A stretch of 64,000 nt of DNA from Trifolium pratense (taxonomy: Eukaryota; Streptophyta; Magnoliopsida; Fabales; Fabaceae): contig NC_060060.1 in NCBI RefSeq assembly GCF_020283565.1, positions 27,652,001-27,716,000 on the forward strand, written 5' to 3'. The notes under the pieces are model-generated. The model worked only from the letters and a program-made list of their open reading frames with translations. It ran no database searches and was not told the DNA's origin. The translations under genes were made by a program, and so were the position numbers. Below are positions 1 through 9,390 of the stretch, one piece after another; position 1 is the first letter of the stretch; each line of letters opens with the position of its first letter.

Positions 1-385
1 CTTGTTTAATTTATTTTTTTTCTGACGTCCCCAACTCGTAGGTGACGCCAAGGCTTTGCAACCTTTTTATGGTTCAGCGCTCACATCTGAGTTGATCTTT
101 AATAAAGATTCAGAGCTCAAGTTTGAGATAACCATTTTTGTTGATTCAGATCCCGTAACTTAATCAGGTTGATGCAAATATTTTGAGATATGCAGGAAGA
201 TATAAACTACTAGAATTTTGAAATCCAATGAGCCTCGATAAAAACCCCCGTTGAAACAGGGGAAAAGAGTGTCTCATTGTTTTTTATTCATTTATGAAAA
301 CGGTTCTTATACATCATTTAAAAATATTGCTAAAAGAAGAGAATGGTTTTACTTATTCTTCCACCGATAAAGTGATGCTCCGTGA
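1..385 (-). other. Non-coding 3' region of the Ty3 element
   Basis: This stretch lies downstream of the integrase stop on the minus strand. I see no gene in it. Tat-lineage elements usually carry a long untranslated stretch between INT and the 3' LTR, and this fits that role. Confidence 0.6.
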
Positions 386-3300
386 TTAGCTATAGTAGAA
401 CTTTAGGTTTGCTACGTTCCATGTCCTTGGGAGGATTTTTCCTTCCATGGTCTCTAGGCGATATGCTCCTCCTTCGAAAGCTTCTTGCACCCGAAAGGGG
501 CCTTCCCAGTTTGCTGCGAATTTTCCTCCTTTATCCTTTCCCATAGGTCTTTTCAGCACCAGGTCGCCTTCTTGAAAACTCCTTTGTTTGACTCTCGTAT
601 TATAACGCCTAGCGGCTCTTTGCTTTATGGCGAATTCCCTGAAATGCGCTCTTTCTCTTCTTTCCTCGATCATGTCTAGGTTCTCTTCCAGAGCTCTGTC
701 GTTCTCTTCCTGCGTCGTGGTTTCTCTGCGCCAACTAGGAGGATTTATTTCCACCGGGATCATCGCGTCCGAACCATAAACCATTGTAAATGGCGCTTCT
801 CCTGTCGAGGATTGGGGAGTGGTGTGATACGACCAGAGGATGGGTGAGATGTGGGCTACCCAAGCTTCGCCTTTACTATCTAGCCTTCTTTTTAAGGCTC
901 TTAGTATCACCTTATTTGCTGACTCTGCTTGTCCGTTAGCTTGTGGATGCTCCACTGATATAAAGGTGTTTTTGATTCCTTTGCTTCGACAGAATTCAAC
1001 GACCTTTTCGCTGGCGAACTGTGTACCGTTGTCGGATACGATGTATTTGGGCAATCCAAATCTGCAGATGATTTTCTTCCAATAAAAGATTTTTACCTGT
1101 TCCGCCGAGATGCTGGATACCGGCTCTGCTTCAATCCATTTTGTAAAGTAGTCTACGGCGACGATGATCCATCGCGCTTGTTTATAGCCAACCGGAAATG
1201 GACCAACGATATCTACACCCCACATGAAAAAGGGCCAAGGGGATAATACTGACTTTAGTGGCTCCCCCGGAACGTGATGCAGGTTGGCGTGTCTTTGACA
1301 TTTGTCACAGTTTCTTACATACATGGCGGTATCATCATGTATATCTGGCCAATAAAATCCTGCTCTCAATATCTTTCCTGCTAATGCTCTTGAACCGATA
1401 TGACTACCACATGATCCTTCGTGTACTTCATTCATGATGCGCTTGGCTTCTTCAGTACTGACGCATAAAAGGAGGGGGGACGCGAATCCCCTCTTATATA
1501 GCTTATCCCCTACCATTGAATACCATGCCGCCATTTTCCTCAGTTTAAAAGCCTTTTCCCTTTCTTTCGGGAGCTCATCCTTTTGGAGGTATCGGATAAT
1601 GGGCGATCTCCAGTCTTCTTCTTCTATTACCATGATTACCTCTTCCCCGTTGATGCTGGGAGTTTTTATGGTTTCTTGGATAACGGTTCTATGGCTTCCT
1701 GGTTTTTTGGTGCTCGCCAGCTTTGACAATAGATCTGCTCTCATGTTTTGTTCGCGGGGAACGTAAACTAACTCGAACGAATCGAAATGCTTAGCTAGGT
1801 TTTGCACCTTCTCCACGTATTTGATTAACTGCGGCTCCTTCGTTTGAAACTTCCCTGATACTTGGTTGGTTACCAGTTGGGAATCACTCATGGCCTTTAG
1901 CTCTTTTACCTCCATATCGCTTGCCAACTTCATTCCTGCTATCAAAGCCTCGTATTCCGCTTGGTTGTTGCTAGCTTTGAAGGCGAAACGTAGTGATTGT
2001 TCTATCATCACGCCATCCGGTCCTTCCAGTACTATTCCGGCTCCACTTCCTCGCACATTGGAGGCTCCGTCAACTGAGAGTGTCCAAAACGCCGTTTTCT
2101 CTGTTGTTGGCGGAGTAGACATCTCCAATACAAAATCAGCTAGTCTTTGTGACTTAATGGCCCCTCTAGGTGAGAAGGTGATGTCAAATTCCGATAATTC
2201 CACGGACCACGCCACCATCCTTCCTGCCAAGTCTGGCTTTCGGAGGACGTTCTTGATAGGGTAATCTGTTTTAACAACTACCTGGTGGCTTTGAAAATAC
2301 TGCCTTAACTTTCTGGCTGTGACAACTACCGCGAGAGATAACCTCTCTATTCTTTGATACCTTGTTTCTGCTCCCCTTAAGGTTCTACTTACAAAATATA
2401 TAGGTTTTTCTTCGCCCTCTATTTCTTGAACTAGAGCTGAACTCAAAGCTCTATCCGAGACTGCGAGATATAGGTAAAGGGTGTTACCTGGTAATGGGCG
2501 TGTCAAGATGGGCGGTGATGCCAGGAACTCTTTTAGTTGTTTGAAGGCTTCTTCGCATTCTGGCGTCCAGGAAAATCTCTCATTTTTCCTAAGAGATGCG
2601 AAGAAGTGGAAACCCTTTTCGCCCGCACATGATAGGAATCTGGATAGTGCGGCTATTCTGCCTGTCAAGGTCTGTACTTCTTTCACGGATGTAGGGCTCC
2701 TCATGTCTATGATGGCTTGGCATTTTTCGGGGTTAGCCTCTATTCCTCTGCTGGTGAGCATAAACCCTAAGAATTTTCCGGCTTGTACCCCAAAGGAACA
2801 CTTTGCTGGGTTTAGTCTCATGTTGTACTTTCTTACTGATCCCATGATGTCCAACAGATCATCATCATGGCGACTCCCCTCGGAAGTTTTTACTACCATG
2901 TCGTCGATATATACCTCTAAATTCTTCCCTATTTGCTCAGCAAAAACCCTGTCCATCAACCTTTGGTATGTTGCTCCCGCATTCTTCAGTCCAAAAGGCA
3001 TGACGTTGTAAAAATAGTTGCAGGTATTCGACATAAAGGCTGTATGGCGGGCGTCGGAGGGGTTCATCTTTATTTGATTGTATCCGGAGTAGGCGTCCAT
3101 AAAACTCAGCATCTTACACCCCGAGGCGCCATCAATTAACCTGTCTATGTTAGGTAGGGGATATGGATCTTTGGGACACGCCTTGTTTAAGTCTGTGAAG
3201 TCCACGCACATTCTCCACTTCCCGTTGGCCTTTTTCACCATGACGACATTTGCCAACCATGAGGGGTATTTTATTTCTTCGATGAATCCTGCTTCCTTTA

Positions 3301-5524
3301 GTTTCTCTACTTCCTCTGCTATAGCGACTCGTCTTTCTTCTCCCACCTTCCTTTTTCTTTGGGAAACTGGTTTTGTGCTGGGTGATATTGAGAGTTTATG
3401 TGTTATCACCCCTTCGTCAATCCCTGGCATATCTGAAGGTTTCCATGCGAATAGGTCAGCGTTATCCTTCAAGATTTTGATGATTCGTCTCCTCTCCTCG
3501 CTGGGCAACGCTGTTCCCAAGCTAGTTGTCTGGTGAGGGTAATCGCCAATTTGAACCTGCTCCAGGTCTTCTATAGGGCTTACCCTTCGATCTTGGAATT
3601 CCTCCCTTGGATCCATATCTGCGCTCTCTATCATGTTTATGCCGCCTGGAGTTGCGGCTTGTCTTCTTTCGAATTTCCCGCTTGCGCTGGAAGTTCGGTG
3701 TCGTATCTTTAAGCTAGACTCGTAGCACTTCTTGGCGAGAATCTGATCGCCCCTTACTGTTCCTACTCCCCCATTCTCGAGGGGGTATTTTATTGCTAGG
3801 TATAAAGTGGACATGGCCGCCCCTAATGCGTTAAAGGCGGGTCTTCCTATAATAATATTATAGGAGGTAAAAGGAGTTTTGACTACCAGGTATCGCACCT
3901 TGATAGTTTTGGCGTTGCTGCCTTCTCCAAACGTGGTAAGAAGGGAGGCGTAACCCATTACGTCCACTTGTTCGCCAGAGAATCCAACCAGGGTTCCGGA
4001 GTATGGTTGCAATTGTTCTTCTGCTAATTGCATGGCCTTGAAAGCTTCCCAGTACATAATATCCGCTGAACTCCCTGAATCTATCAATACTCTTTTTACA
4101 TCACAGTTCAAAATTTGGACTTGTATCACTAATGGATCATCGTCATGGGGTGCTACCTCCAAACCATCCTTTGCCGTGAATGCCAAATCTGGTACGCTTA
4201 ATGGCTGAGGCTGACTTACGAGGTATATTTCCGAGATAGCTCGGCGTACGTACCTTTTCCTTGCTGAGCTTGATTCGCCCCCGCCTGAGAATCCCCCCGC
4301 TATTGTATTCACGGAGATTCTCCCCTTGGGAGGCTCTCTGTTTGGCCCAGGAGGGTCTCGTGGCTCCTGCCGGGGAACTTTTGGCACGACAACCCGCCCT
4401 TGGGCGGCGTCGTCAATAAATTTGCGAAGGTGTCCGCTTTTGATTAGTTCTTCGATTAAATCTCTTAGGCGGAAGCATTTCTCCGTGGAGTGACCTCTAC
4501 ACCTGTGATATGCGCACCAGGCGTTATCGTCCAGCCCCATGGGGATGTTTCTGGTTCTCCTTGGGGGGAGGTTTGCCAAACCAGTGGCCAGAATCTCATT
4601 TAAGACGTAAACCTTTGAGGCGTTTAATGGCGTGAAGTCTTCATTGGCGGGATGATTCCTGAATTCTCTTCTGGGCGGTTGGCGGTAGGGCTTCCCATGG
4701 TGCCTCTGCCATGGGTCTCCTTGGTGGCCCCCCGATTTTGGTCGTGGGTGTTCGGGCGCTCTAGTGGCACGGCCCACGTATTCCTTCTCCTTAACGTCTC
4801 TTTGCCTTTTCTCGGCGTTACTTTCTTCGCCCTTAATATAACACTCCGCCCTCTTGTTCACCTCTTGCATCGACGAGGCTGGCTTTTGGGCTAAGGACTC
4901 ATTGAAATGTCCCGCTCTTAGCCCATTGTGGAAGGCTGCCACAAACATCTCCTGATTTGGATTTGAGACTTTGATGGTGGCTTCGCTAAATCTGGCGAGG
5001 AAGTTACGCAATGACTCGCCAGGGTTTTGGCGGATGGAGAAAAGACTGGTTGATGTGACTTTCACGTGTTTCGATCCAGCGAACTGGTGAATAAATTTTT
5101 TATGAAAGTCAGCATAACTCTCAATTGAGTTTCTTGGAAGGTTCATGTACCAACGCAGGGCGACATCCTTGAAGGTGCCGGCTAGTAATTTACACTTTAG
5201 ATGTTCCGGAGCATTGATTATGGCAGTTTGTGTCCCAATTGCCATCAGGTGCTCCCTTGGATCCGTCTTTCCGTCGAAGGTAGGAAGGTGAGGAACCTTG
5301 ATTGTTTCCACCACTTGGGCATCCCACAGGTGCTGTGCTAAGGGTTGTACGTCCATGACGCCCTCTCCCTCCTCCTCCTCCAAAATCAATTTCGCTTTCT
5401 CTTTCTCATTAGTTCTTTCGGCTTCTATGGCCGCAATCTGAGTTTGTAAGCGCCGAATCTCTACGACGGCGGCTTGCAGGGTGTTAACGTTAGAGTTGTC
5501 GTGGTTTTCGTGTTCTCCAGCCAT
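386..5524 (-). CDS. Ty3/gypsy gag-pol polyprotein, Tat lineage, intact
   Basis: A single open frame of 1712 codons encodes the structural and replication proteins of the retrotransposon. In order (approximate residues): a retrotransposon gag domain at 70-240 preceded by a coiled-coil-like N-terminus; a Cys/His knuckle-like CxxH...H....C around 335; an aspartic protease with the DSGSSAD active site near 480; reverse transcriptase with the YIDD catalytic box near 870; a retroviral-type RNase H; then a second, archaeal-type RNase H near 1145 starting with SVDGAS; an integrase HHCC zinc finger near 1370; and an integrase core with Asp in GVDIVGP, Asp in SDNGTQF and Glu in NGQAES. The second RNase H is what places it in the Tat/Retand group. 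There is no internal stop or frameshift in more than 5 kb, so the copy is probably recent and may encode working protein. The start is the first ATG after the primer-binding site. Confidence 0.95.
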   Translation of the reverse strand: MAGEHENHDNSNVNTLQAAVVEIRRLQTQIAAIEAERTNEKEKAKLILEEEEGEGVMDVQPLAQHLWDAQVVETIKVPHLPTFDGKTDPREHLMAIGTQTAIINAPEHLKCKLLAGTFKDVALRWYMNLPRNSIESYADFHKKFIHQFAGSKHVKVTSTSLFSIRQNPGESLRNFLARFSEATIKVSNPNQEMFVAAFHNGLRAGHFNESLAQKPASSMQEVNKRAECYIKGEESNAEKRQRDVKEKEYVGRATRAPEHPRPKSGGHQGDPWQRHHGKPYRQPPRREFRNHPANEDFTPLNASKVYVLNEILATGLANLPPRRTRNIPMGLDDNAWCAYHRCRGHSTEKCFRLRDLIEELIKSGHLRKFIDDAAQGRVVVPKVPRQEPRDPPGPNREPPKGRISVNTIAGGFSGGGESSSARKRYVRRAISEIYLVSQPQPLSVPDLAFTAKDGLEVAPHDDDPLVIQVQILNCDVKRVLIDSGSSADIMYWEAFKAMQLAEEQLQPYSGTLVGFSGEQVDVMGYASLLTTFGEGSNAKTIKVRYLVVKTPFTSYNIIIGRPAFNALGAAMSTLYLAIKYPLENGGVGTVRGDQILAKKCYESSLKIRHRTSSASGKFERRQAATPGGINMIESADMDPREEFQDRRVSPIEDLEQVQIGDYPHQTTSLGTALPSEERRRIIKILKDNADLFAWKPSDMPGIDEGVITHKLSISPSTKPVSQRKRKVGEERRVAIAEEVEKLKEAGFIEEIKYPSWLANVVMVKKANGKWRMCVDFTDLNKACPKDPYPLPNIDRLIDGASGCKMLSFMDAYSGYNQIKMNPSDARHTAFMSNTCNYFYNVMPFGLKNAGATYQRLMDRVFAEQIGKNLEVYIDDMVVKTSEGSRHDDDLLDIMGSVRKYNMRLNPAKCSFGVQAGKFLGFMLTSRGIEANPEKCQAIIDMRSPTSVKEVQTLTGRIAALSRFLSCAGEKGFHFFASLRKNERFSWTPECEEAFKQLKEFLASPPILTRPLPGNTLYLYLAVSDRALSSALVQEIEGEEKPIYFVSRTLRGAETRYQRIERLSLAVVVTARKLRQYFQSHQVVVKTDYPIKNVLRKPDLAGRMVAWSVELSEFDITFSPRGAIKSQRLADFVLEMSTPPTTEKTAFWTLSVDGASNVRGSGAGIVLEGPDGVMIEQSLRFAFKASNNQAEYEALIAGMKLASDMEVKELKAMSDSQLVTNQVSGKFQTKEPQLIKYVEKVQNLAKHFDSFELVYVPREQNMRADLLSKLASTKKPGSHRTVIQETIKTPSINGEEVIMVIEEEDWRSPIIRYLQKDELPKEREKAFKLRKMAAWYSMVGDKLYKRGFASPLLLCVSTEEAKRIMNEVHEGSCGSHIGSRALAGKILRAGFYWPDIHDDTAMYVRNCDKCQRHANLHHVPGEPLKSVLSPWPFFMWGVDIVGPFPVGYKQARWIIVAVDYFTKWIEAEPVSSISAEQVKIFYWKKIICRFGLPKYIVSDNGTQFASEKVVEFCRSKGIKNTFISVEHPQANGQAESANKVILRALKRRLDSKGEAWVAHISPILWSYHTTPQSSTGEAPFTMVYGSDAMIPVEINPPSWRRETTTQEENDRALEENLDMIEERRERAHFREFAIKQRAARRYNTRVKQRSFQEGDLVLKRPMGKDKGGKFAANWEGPFRVQEAFEGGAYRLETMEGKILPRTWNVANLKFYYS

Positions 5525-5587
5525 GTGAAGATGTTTGATTTTTCGTCTAGTTGCTGTGATAGGCTGGGATCAAATGATTTTACCGCA

Positions 5588-5605
5588 GCCCCACGGTGGG
5601 CGCCA
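5588..5605 (-). other. Primer-binding site of the Ty3 element
   Basis: On the minus strand the 18 bases TGGCGCCCACCGTGGGGC lie three bases after the LTR end. A TGGCGCC start is typical of plant gypsy primer-binding sites. I have not assigned the tRNA. Confidence 0.8.
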
Positions 5606-5608
5606 AAA

Positions 5609-6088
5609 TGTTCTGGTAAAAAACAAGGGGGTTTGTATTATTGATCAAATGGTGTGATTACACTCAGTTCAATCCCAACAACCCTGGGAGTTTAATAAGT
5701 CAGAATTCGATCCTTCTCTACAGATGGAAATATGAAACTATTTATAGACCATTGAAGCCTTCTTCTCCAAGCTAGGGTTCCTACAAATCCGGTCTTCAGC
5801 GCCTTTTCCGGTGATGCAGCGTGAAAGTAGGAATAAAAACCTTGGTCTCCAAGCCATGGCAGTTTCAAGGAGTTGTTTTCTTCATTCCCAAGTTAATCGC
5901 TAGGGAAGGATGAAGATATTTCTTTCTCGTGGGTAAATCCGTCTTATGGGCGTTATCCATCGTTACCTACCTCGCCCAAGCTTCGTATCGCCGAATGGAC
6001 GTTTAAAATTTAATTGTTTTGGGCCTGTTTCCTTTCTCATATTAATTGGGCTAGTTTGGTTTTGCTTTTAAGCCCCTTGCCCGGTCCA
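5609..6088 (-). repeat. 5' LTR of the Ty3 element (right boundary approximate)
   Basis: The inner LTR end is clear: plus-strand TGTTCTGG at 5609, next to the primer-binding site. The outer end is placed at the CA at 6087-6088, where the sequence changes abruptly into the 141-bp tandem array. That gives about 480 bp. The partner LTR is outside the window, so the outer end is an inference. Confidence 0.65.
5739..5747 (-). promoter_or_regulatory. LTR TATA box
   Basis: Minus-strand CTATAAATA lies about 130 bases inside the LTR from the primer-binding-site side, the expected place for the U3 promoter that drives the genomic RNA. Confidence 0.6.
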
Positions 6089-6590
6089 GTTAGAATTTGT
6101 CCCGTATATGATAATTAATTTGAAAATTAAATAAGTTAGAACTTATCCCGTATAAAAGTTTTTTTAAATTTTTTTTTTGGTAATTTAGAACTTGTCTCAC
6201 GTTTGATAATTATATCAAAAAATTTATCAGTTATATATTATCTCGTATATGATAGTTATTTGAAATTTATATAAGTTAGAACTTATTCCGTATAAGATGT
6301 TTTTTTTAAAAAAACATTGTAATTGGTTAGAACTTTCTCACATTTGATAATTATTTTAAAATTATTATCAATTATAATTTGTCCCATATATATATCATAG
6401 TTTATTTGAAATTTATATAAGTTAGAACTTATACCGTATAAAATAGTTTTTTGAATTTTTTATTAGTTATAACTTGTGTCACATTTGATAATTTTTTTGA
6501 ATTTTTTATCAGTGATAATTTTCCCGTATACGATAATTGTTTTTTACAGAATCCGTATACAATAGTTAAAATTTATCCAGTGTATATAGA
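6089..6590. repeat. 141-bp tandem array built of three ~47-bp subunits
   Basis: Related units begin at 6089, 6230, 6371 and 6512, exactly 141 bp apart. Each 141-bp unit is itself three diverged ~45-51-bp modules, at 6089/6135/6184, 6230/6275/6326 and 6371/6421/6466. The modules share a core like GTTAGAACTTRTCCCGTATA followed by GATAATT. The fourth unit decays after about 6560. This is a higher-order repeat like those of minor satellites. It has no coding potential. Confidence 0.85.
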
Positions 6591-7101
6591 ATTTTGAATA
6601 AGTGATGAGCGGGAAAAAATTGAATTTGAAATTTGATTAGACATTGGGAGAAGTAAAAATATGTCACATGTGTTTGTGGCTTAGATGACTTAGTTTCATT
6701 TAAACTGAAAAAAATATAAATTGCTCAATGGCTAGGTTACAATGTAAAATTTGGTTTGATAAAACATTTTTCCACTCACAAATGCCCCACATGGCTCATA
6801 TGACTTGGTTTCATTTGAAAAAGAGTGTACTTTTAGTTCAATCATAAAAAATTTGGACATCAATTACCCTCGTTTGGGACACATGGCATCACCTTAAGCA
6901 AAGATAATTTAGACATATCCAGAACAATTAACTTTCTTATATAGATTAGATTATTCTTTAACTTTGCCCTTTCTATCATCGAAGGTTGGAAATTTAATTT
7001 AAAAAATAACAATTTTTAATCTGTTTCTTCAAGTTACCCCTTTAATAAATATGCTAATGGAGAAAAACATCACATTGATATATGTAAAAGACACTTGCTA
7101 A
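6591..7101. other. AT-rich intergenic stretch
   Basis: I see no gene or bounded repeat here. A loosely repeated phrase around ATGGCTYATATGACTTGGTTTCATTTRAA appears near 6690 and 6800, which suggests an old local duplication. Confidence 0.4.
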
Positions 7102-7769
7102 TCTTTTATATTATAAGCTTGTATATACAAGCAAACTCTAAACCCTAATTTGTTTTTCCTATTTTCCTTCCATTTTATCTTGCAATTTTTATTAAAAAAT
7201 AATACAATTTTGTCTTGACTAGGATTCGAACCCGCAACCCTTCAATGCAAGACAATATTTCCAACCATTATGGCAAGTATACCAATTGTGATTAAAATTA
7301 TGTGCAATAATTGATAAGCACCATCAATTTTAAAAGTATATCATATCAAAATTATTGTTGACTATATTATTCATCACGAAATATTTTTATGTCTTTCCTG
7401 ATCAATGATTTTTTTTTCTACCGGATCATAAATTTAGAGAATAATTATCATGTGAGATTTGGAAAGTTATTATCACGTGTAATTTGGAAAGTTATTATCA
7501 AACTCAATTCTACTAAATCAATTTTTTTTGCAATACAACCAAACACAACCATAGTCATGTCACTAATCACATTCGTTATTTTGTTTTTAATATTGCAGAT
7601 TTAATATTAACCGATGATCAATCGATATAATATGCACTAGCAGACCAATTGTGATTTAAATTATGTCCACAAAGTGTTAAGCTCCATCAACTTTCATAGG
7701 AAAGATTTCATACGACAATTAAGCACCATCAATTTTCATTGCACAATTTAAACAATTAAAAACCGATAA
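7102..7769 (+). mobile_element. Helitron, 5' end fragment
   Basis: The sequence begins TCTTTTATATTATAAGCTTG after an A and is closely similar over about 200 bp to the Helitron starting at 7770. Both have a phrase ending CTCTAAACCCTAA or CTAACCCTAAACC and a GATTCGAACC-like segment. No CTRR end with a hairpin is visible before 7769, so it is either truncated or invaded by the next copy. A segment near 7280-7332 recurs, diverged, near 7645-7690. Confidence 0.55.
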
Positions 7770-8347
7770 TCTCTTATATTATAAGCTTGCTAACATAAGC
7801 TAACCCTAAACCAAATTTTTTTTCCCCTCATTTTCTCTTTCTTTTTATTGCAGCTTTATATTAAAAATATACAGATTTGTCATCGAACCTGCATCTCTTA
7901 CTTACAATAAAACCTTTCAACCGCTAAAACATGTGCTTCAATTATGAAAGAATTTAGGAATCCTAATATGTTAACCCTGTTTTCAATAAATTTGAACGGC
8001 GAAATTAATCACAGTTTTTATTTATTTATGGATGTCTACTTAAGTTTATGTTCTTGATTACGTCTTTAATTTATTTTTTTAACCTTTAATTATCATCAAT
8101 TTTTTAACCTTTAGTTATCAGCAATTTTTTTTAATAAGTAAACAAAACGATGGAGTTCAAAAATTATTTAAAAAATATATAAAATATAAAATATAAAATA
8201 AGCACATAAACAAATATAGAATAATTAGTCTATGAAATTCCATATACTACTCTTATTGAAAATGCTCTTAGAATTTTTGTATTTTATTTTTTATTGTTAC
8301 ATATTACACCTAATTAGACCCATGCACCGCATGGGTGAAAGTTCTAG
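7770..8347 (+). mobile_element. Non-autonomous Helitron, complete
   Basis: The 5' end is TC (TCTCTTATATTATAAGCTTG) after an A at 7769. The 3' end is CTAG at 8344-8347 followed by T at 8348. The required terminal hairpin is present just upstream, with arms ACCCATGC (8318-8325) and GCATGGGT (8329-8336). Insertion between A and T without target duplication, TC and CTRR ends and the hairpin are the Helitron signature. The element is 578 bp long and has no Rep/helicase. Confidence 0.8.
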
Positions 8348-8372
8348 TGATTCAAAATGTTTGATTGAACTT

Positions 8373-8509
8373 TCGGTGGTGATTAACGCTGAACTTAGTA
8401 GAGAGGACCGCAGTTCGATCCCCCGCAAATACGATCAGGAAGGGGTTGAAACCACTTGATGCCAGAACTGACACCCGAACCAGATTAAACTGGTGGTGGA
8501 AAAAAAAAA
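8373..8509 (+). mobile_element. tRNA-derived SINE
   Basis: A ~137-bp insertion has a pol III B-box GTTCGATCC at 8413-8421, a weaker A-box region near 8376-8395 and a 3' A-run. It is bounded by a 19-base target-site duplication, 8354-8372 and 8506-8524 (partly within the A-run), differing at one base (TTTGATTG against TCTGATTG). It sits right beside the Helitron end and about 100 bp upstream of the NCR TATA box. Confidence 0.8.
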
Positions 8510-8611
8510 TGTCTGATTGAACTTCTTACAAATCGTTAAGCGCTATAAATATTAATTATTATTATTTAGTCGAGAAATTATTATTTTTAGCACAATATCC
8601 GTTTTACACAC

Positions 8612-8618
8612 TATAAAA
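8612..8618 (+). promoter_or_regulatory. Likely TATA box of the NCR gene
   Basis: TATAAAA lies 45 bases upstream of the start codon, in a 153-base gap between the SINE and the ATG. The short 5' leader is usual for NCR genes. Confidence 0.55.
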
Positions 8619-8662
8619 TGATCAAATCATATTCTATTTTTACATTCAAAGAGAAATAAAAT

Positions 8663-8945
8663 ATGGCTAAAACTCTCACATTTGCGTATGCTGTGATTTT
8701 ATTTCTTTTCTTATTTTTTGTTGCAAGAAATATCGATGGTAATATATTTTTTTATCCTTCCTTCACTAGTTTGTAATTTGCACACAATCTTTTCATCCCA
8801 ATATTAATAACTTTTTTTTATTTTTATTACAGCATTAATTCCATGTAAAAATGATTCTGATTGTCCAGACTCTACTTATACTCGAACGTTTAGGTGTGTT
8901 AACAAAGTATGTAGATGGACTCGCAAGTTCAGGGCAATTGGCTAG
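8663..8945 (+). CDS. Nodule-specific cysteine-rich (NCR) peptide, 4-Cys type
   Basis: There are two exons, 8663-8738 and 8833-8945, separated by a 94-bp GT-AG intron after the first base of codon 26. This is the standard NCR gene structure. The 62-residue product has a hydrophobic signal peptide of about 25 residues (start MAKTLTFAYAVILF). A short mature peptide follows with four cysteines spaced C-X5-C-X10-C-X4-C, the first pair reading CKNDSDC. By my count the mature part carries 8 Lys/Arg against 3 Asp, so it is cationic. NCR peptides are made in infected nodule cells, pass through the secretory pathway and drive terminal differentiation of rhizobia; cationic ones often damage bacterial membranes in vitro. 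Expression in nodules is inferred from the family. It is too short for ordinary ORF finding because of the intron. The upstream DNA is a Helitron plus a SINE, so the native promoter is either very short or displaced. Confidence 0.9.
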
Positions 8946-8999
8946 AAAGCACGTGCGTGGACACTTATCCTCCACGGAAGAATAAGTTTTTACACTACT

Positions 9000-9390
9000 A
9001 GTAAAAATACTACCATAGTTGCCATATTTATATTGTGTCGAAACCCAATAATTATTTTTATTTATTTCTCTTTTTGTAATTTTTTGGACCTTACAAATGT
9101 ATTAATATGTACAATTAAGATTTTGGTAATGAAATGAAATAAGGCACTAAATAAGAAAAGATAATTATTTTGTTTCTTTTTGTTGTTTTTTTTTTTTGCC
9201 AAAAAAAATAATTATTTTGTTTTTTTTATTAAAACCAAACGAACTTAATGCATTTCATTAATTATCAAAAGTTTAACACTTACCGTAATAATAACCTCAA
9301 ATCTATGGAAATTAGTCTAATAATTAACGGTCGTAGCTAAAGTATGAGCAACTGAATTCACTTGTCCCATAATAAACTTAACTTCAAACT
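9000..9390. other. NCR 3' region and AT-rich spacer
   Basis: This contains the presumed 3' UTR of the NCR gene (several AATAA-like and ATTAA signals near 9100-9140) and homopolymer T tracts. I see nothing else. Confidence 0.4.

Larger units (their letters stand above)
1..6088 (-). mobile_element. Ty3/gypsy LTR retrotransposon, Tat lineage, 3' end outside window
   Basis: This is a minus-strand element. From right to left it shows a probable 5' LTR (5609-6088), a primer-binding site (5588-5605), an uninterrupted gag-pol frame (5524-386) and a 385-base non-coding 3' stretch that runs off the left edge. The 3' LTR is therefore not visible, so neither the target-site duplication nor an LTR-divergence age can be read here. 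The domain order gag-PR-RT-RNaseH-extra RNaseH-INT is the hallmark of the Tat/Retand group. The open frame suggests a young copy. Confidence 0.9.

Noticed and set aside
485..5000. Plus-strand open frames inside the retrotransposon (485-679, 840-1085, 1866-2264, 2481-3011, 3147-3536 and others)
   Set aside because: They are antisense shadows of the gag-pol frame and have no family features.
7215..7260. GATTCGAACCCGCAACC resembling the T-arm of a tRNA
   Set aside because: It lies inside a Helitron end, and no A-box or anticodon arm can be placed around it.
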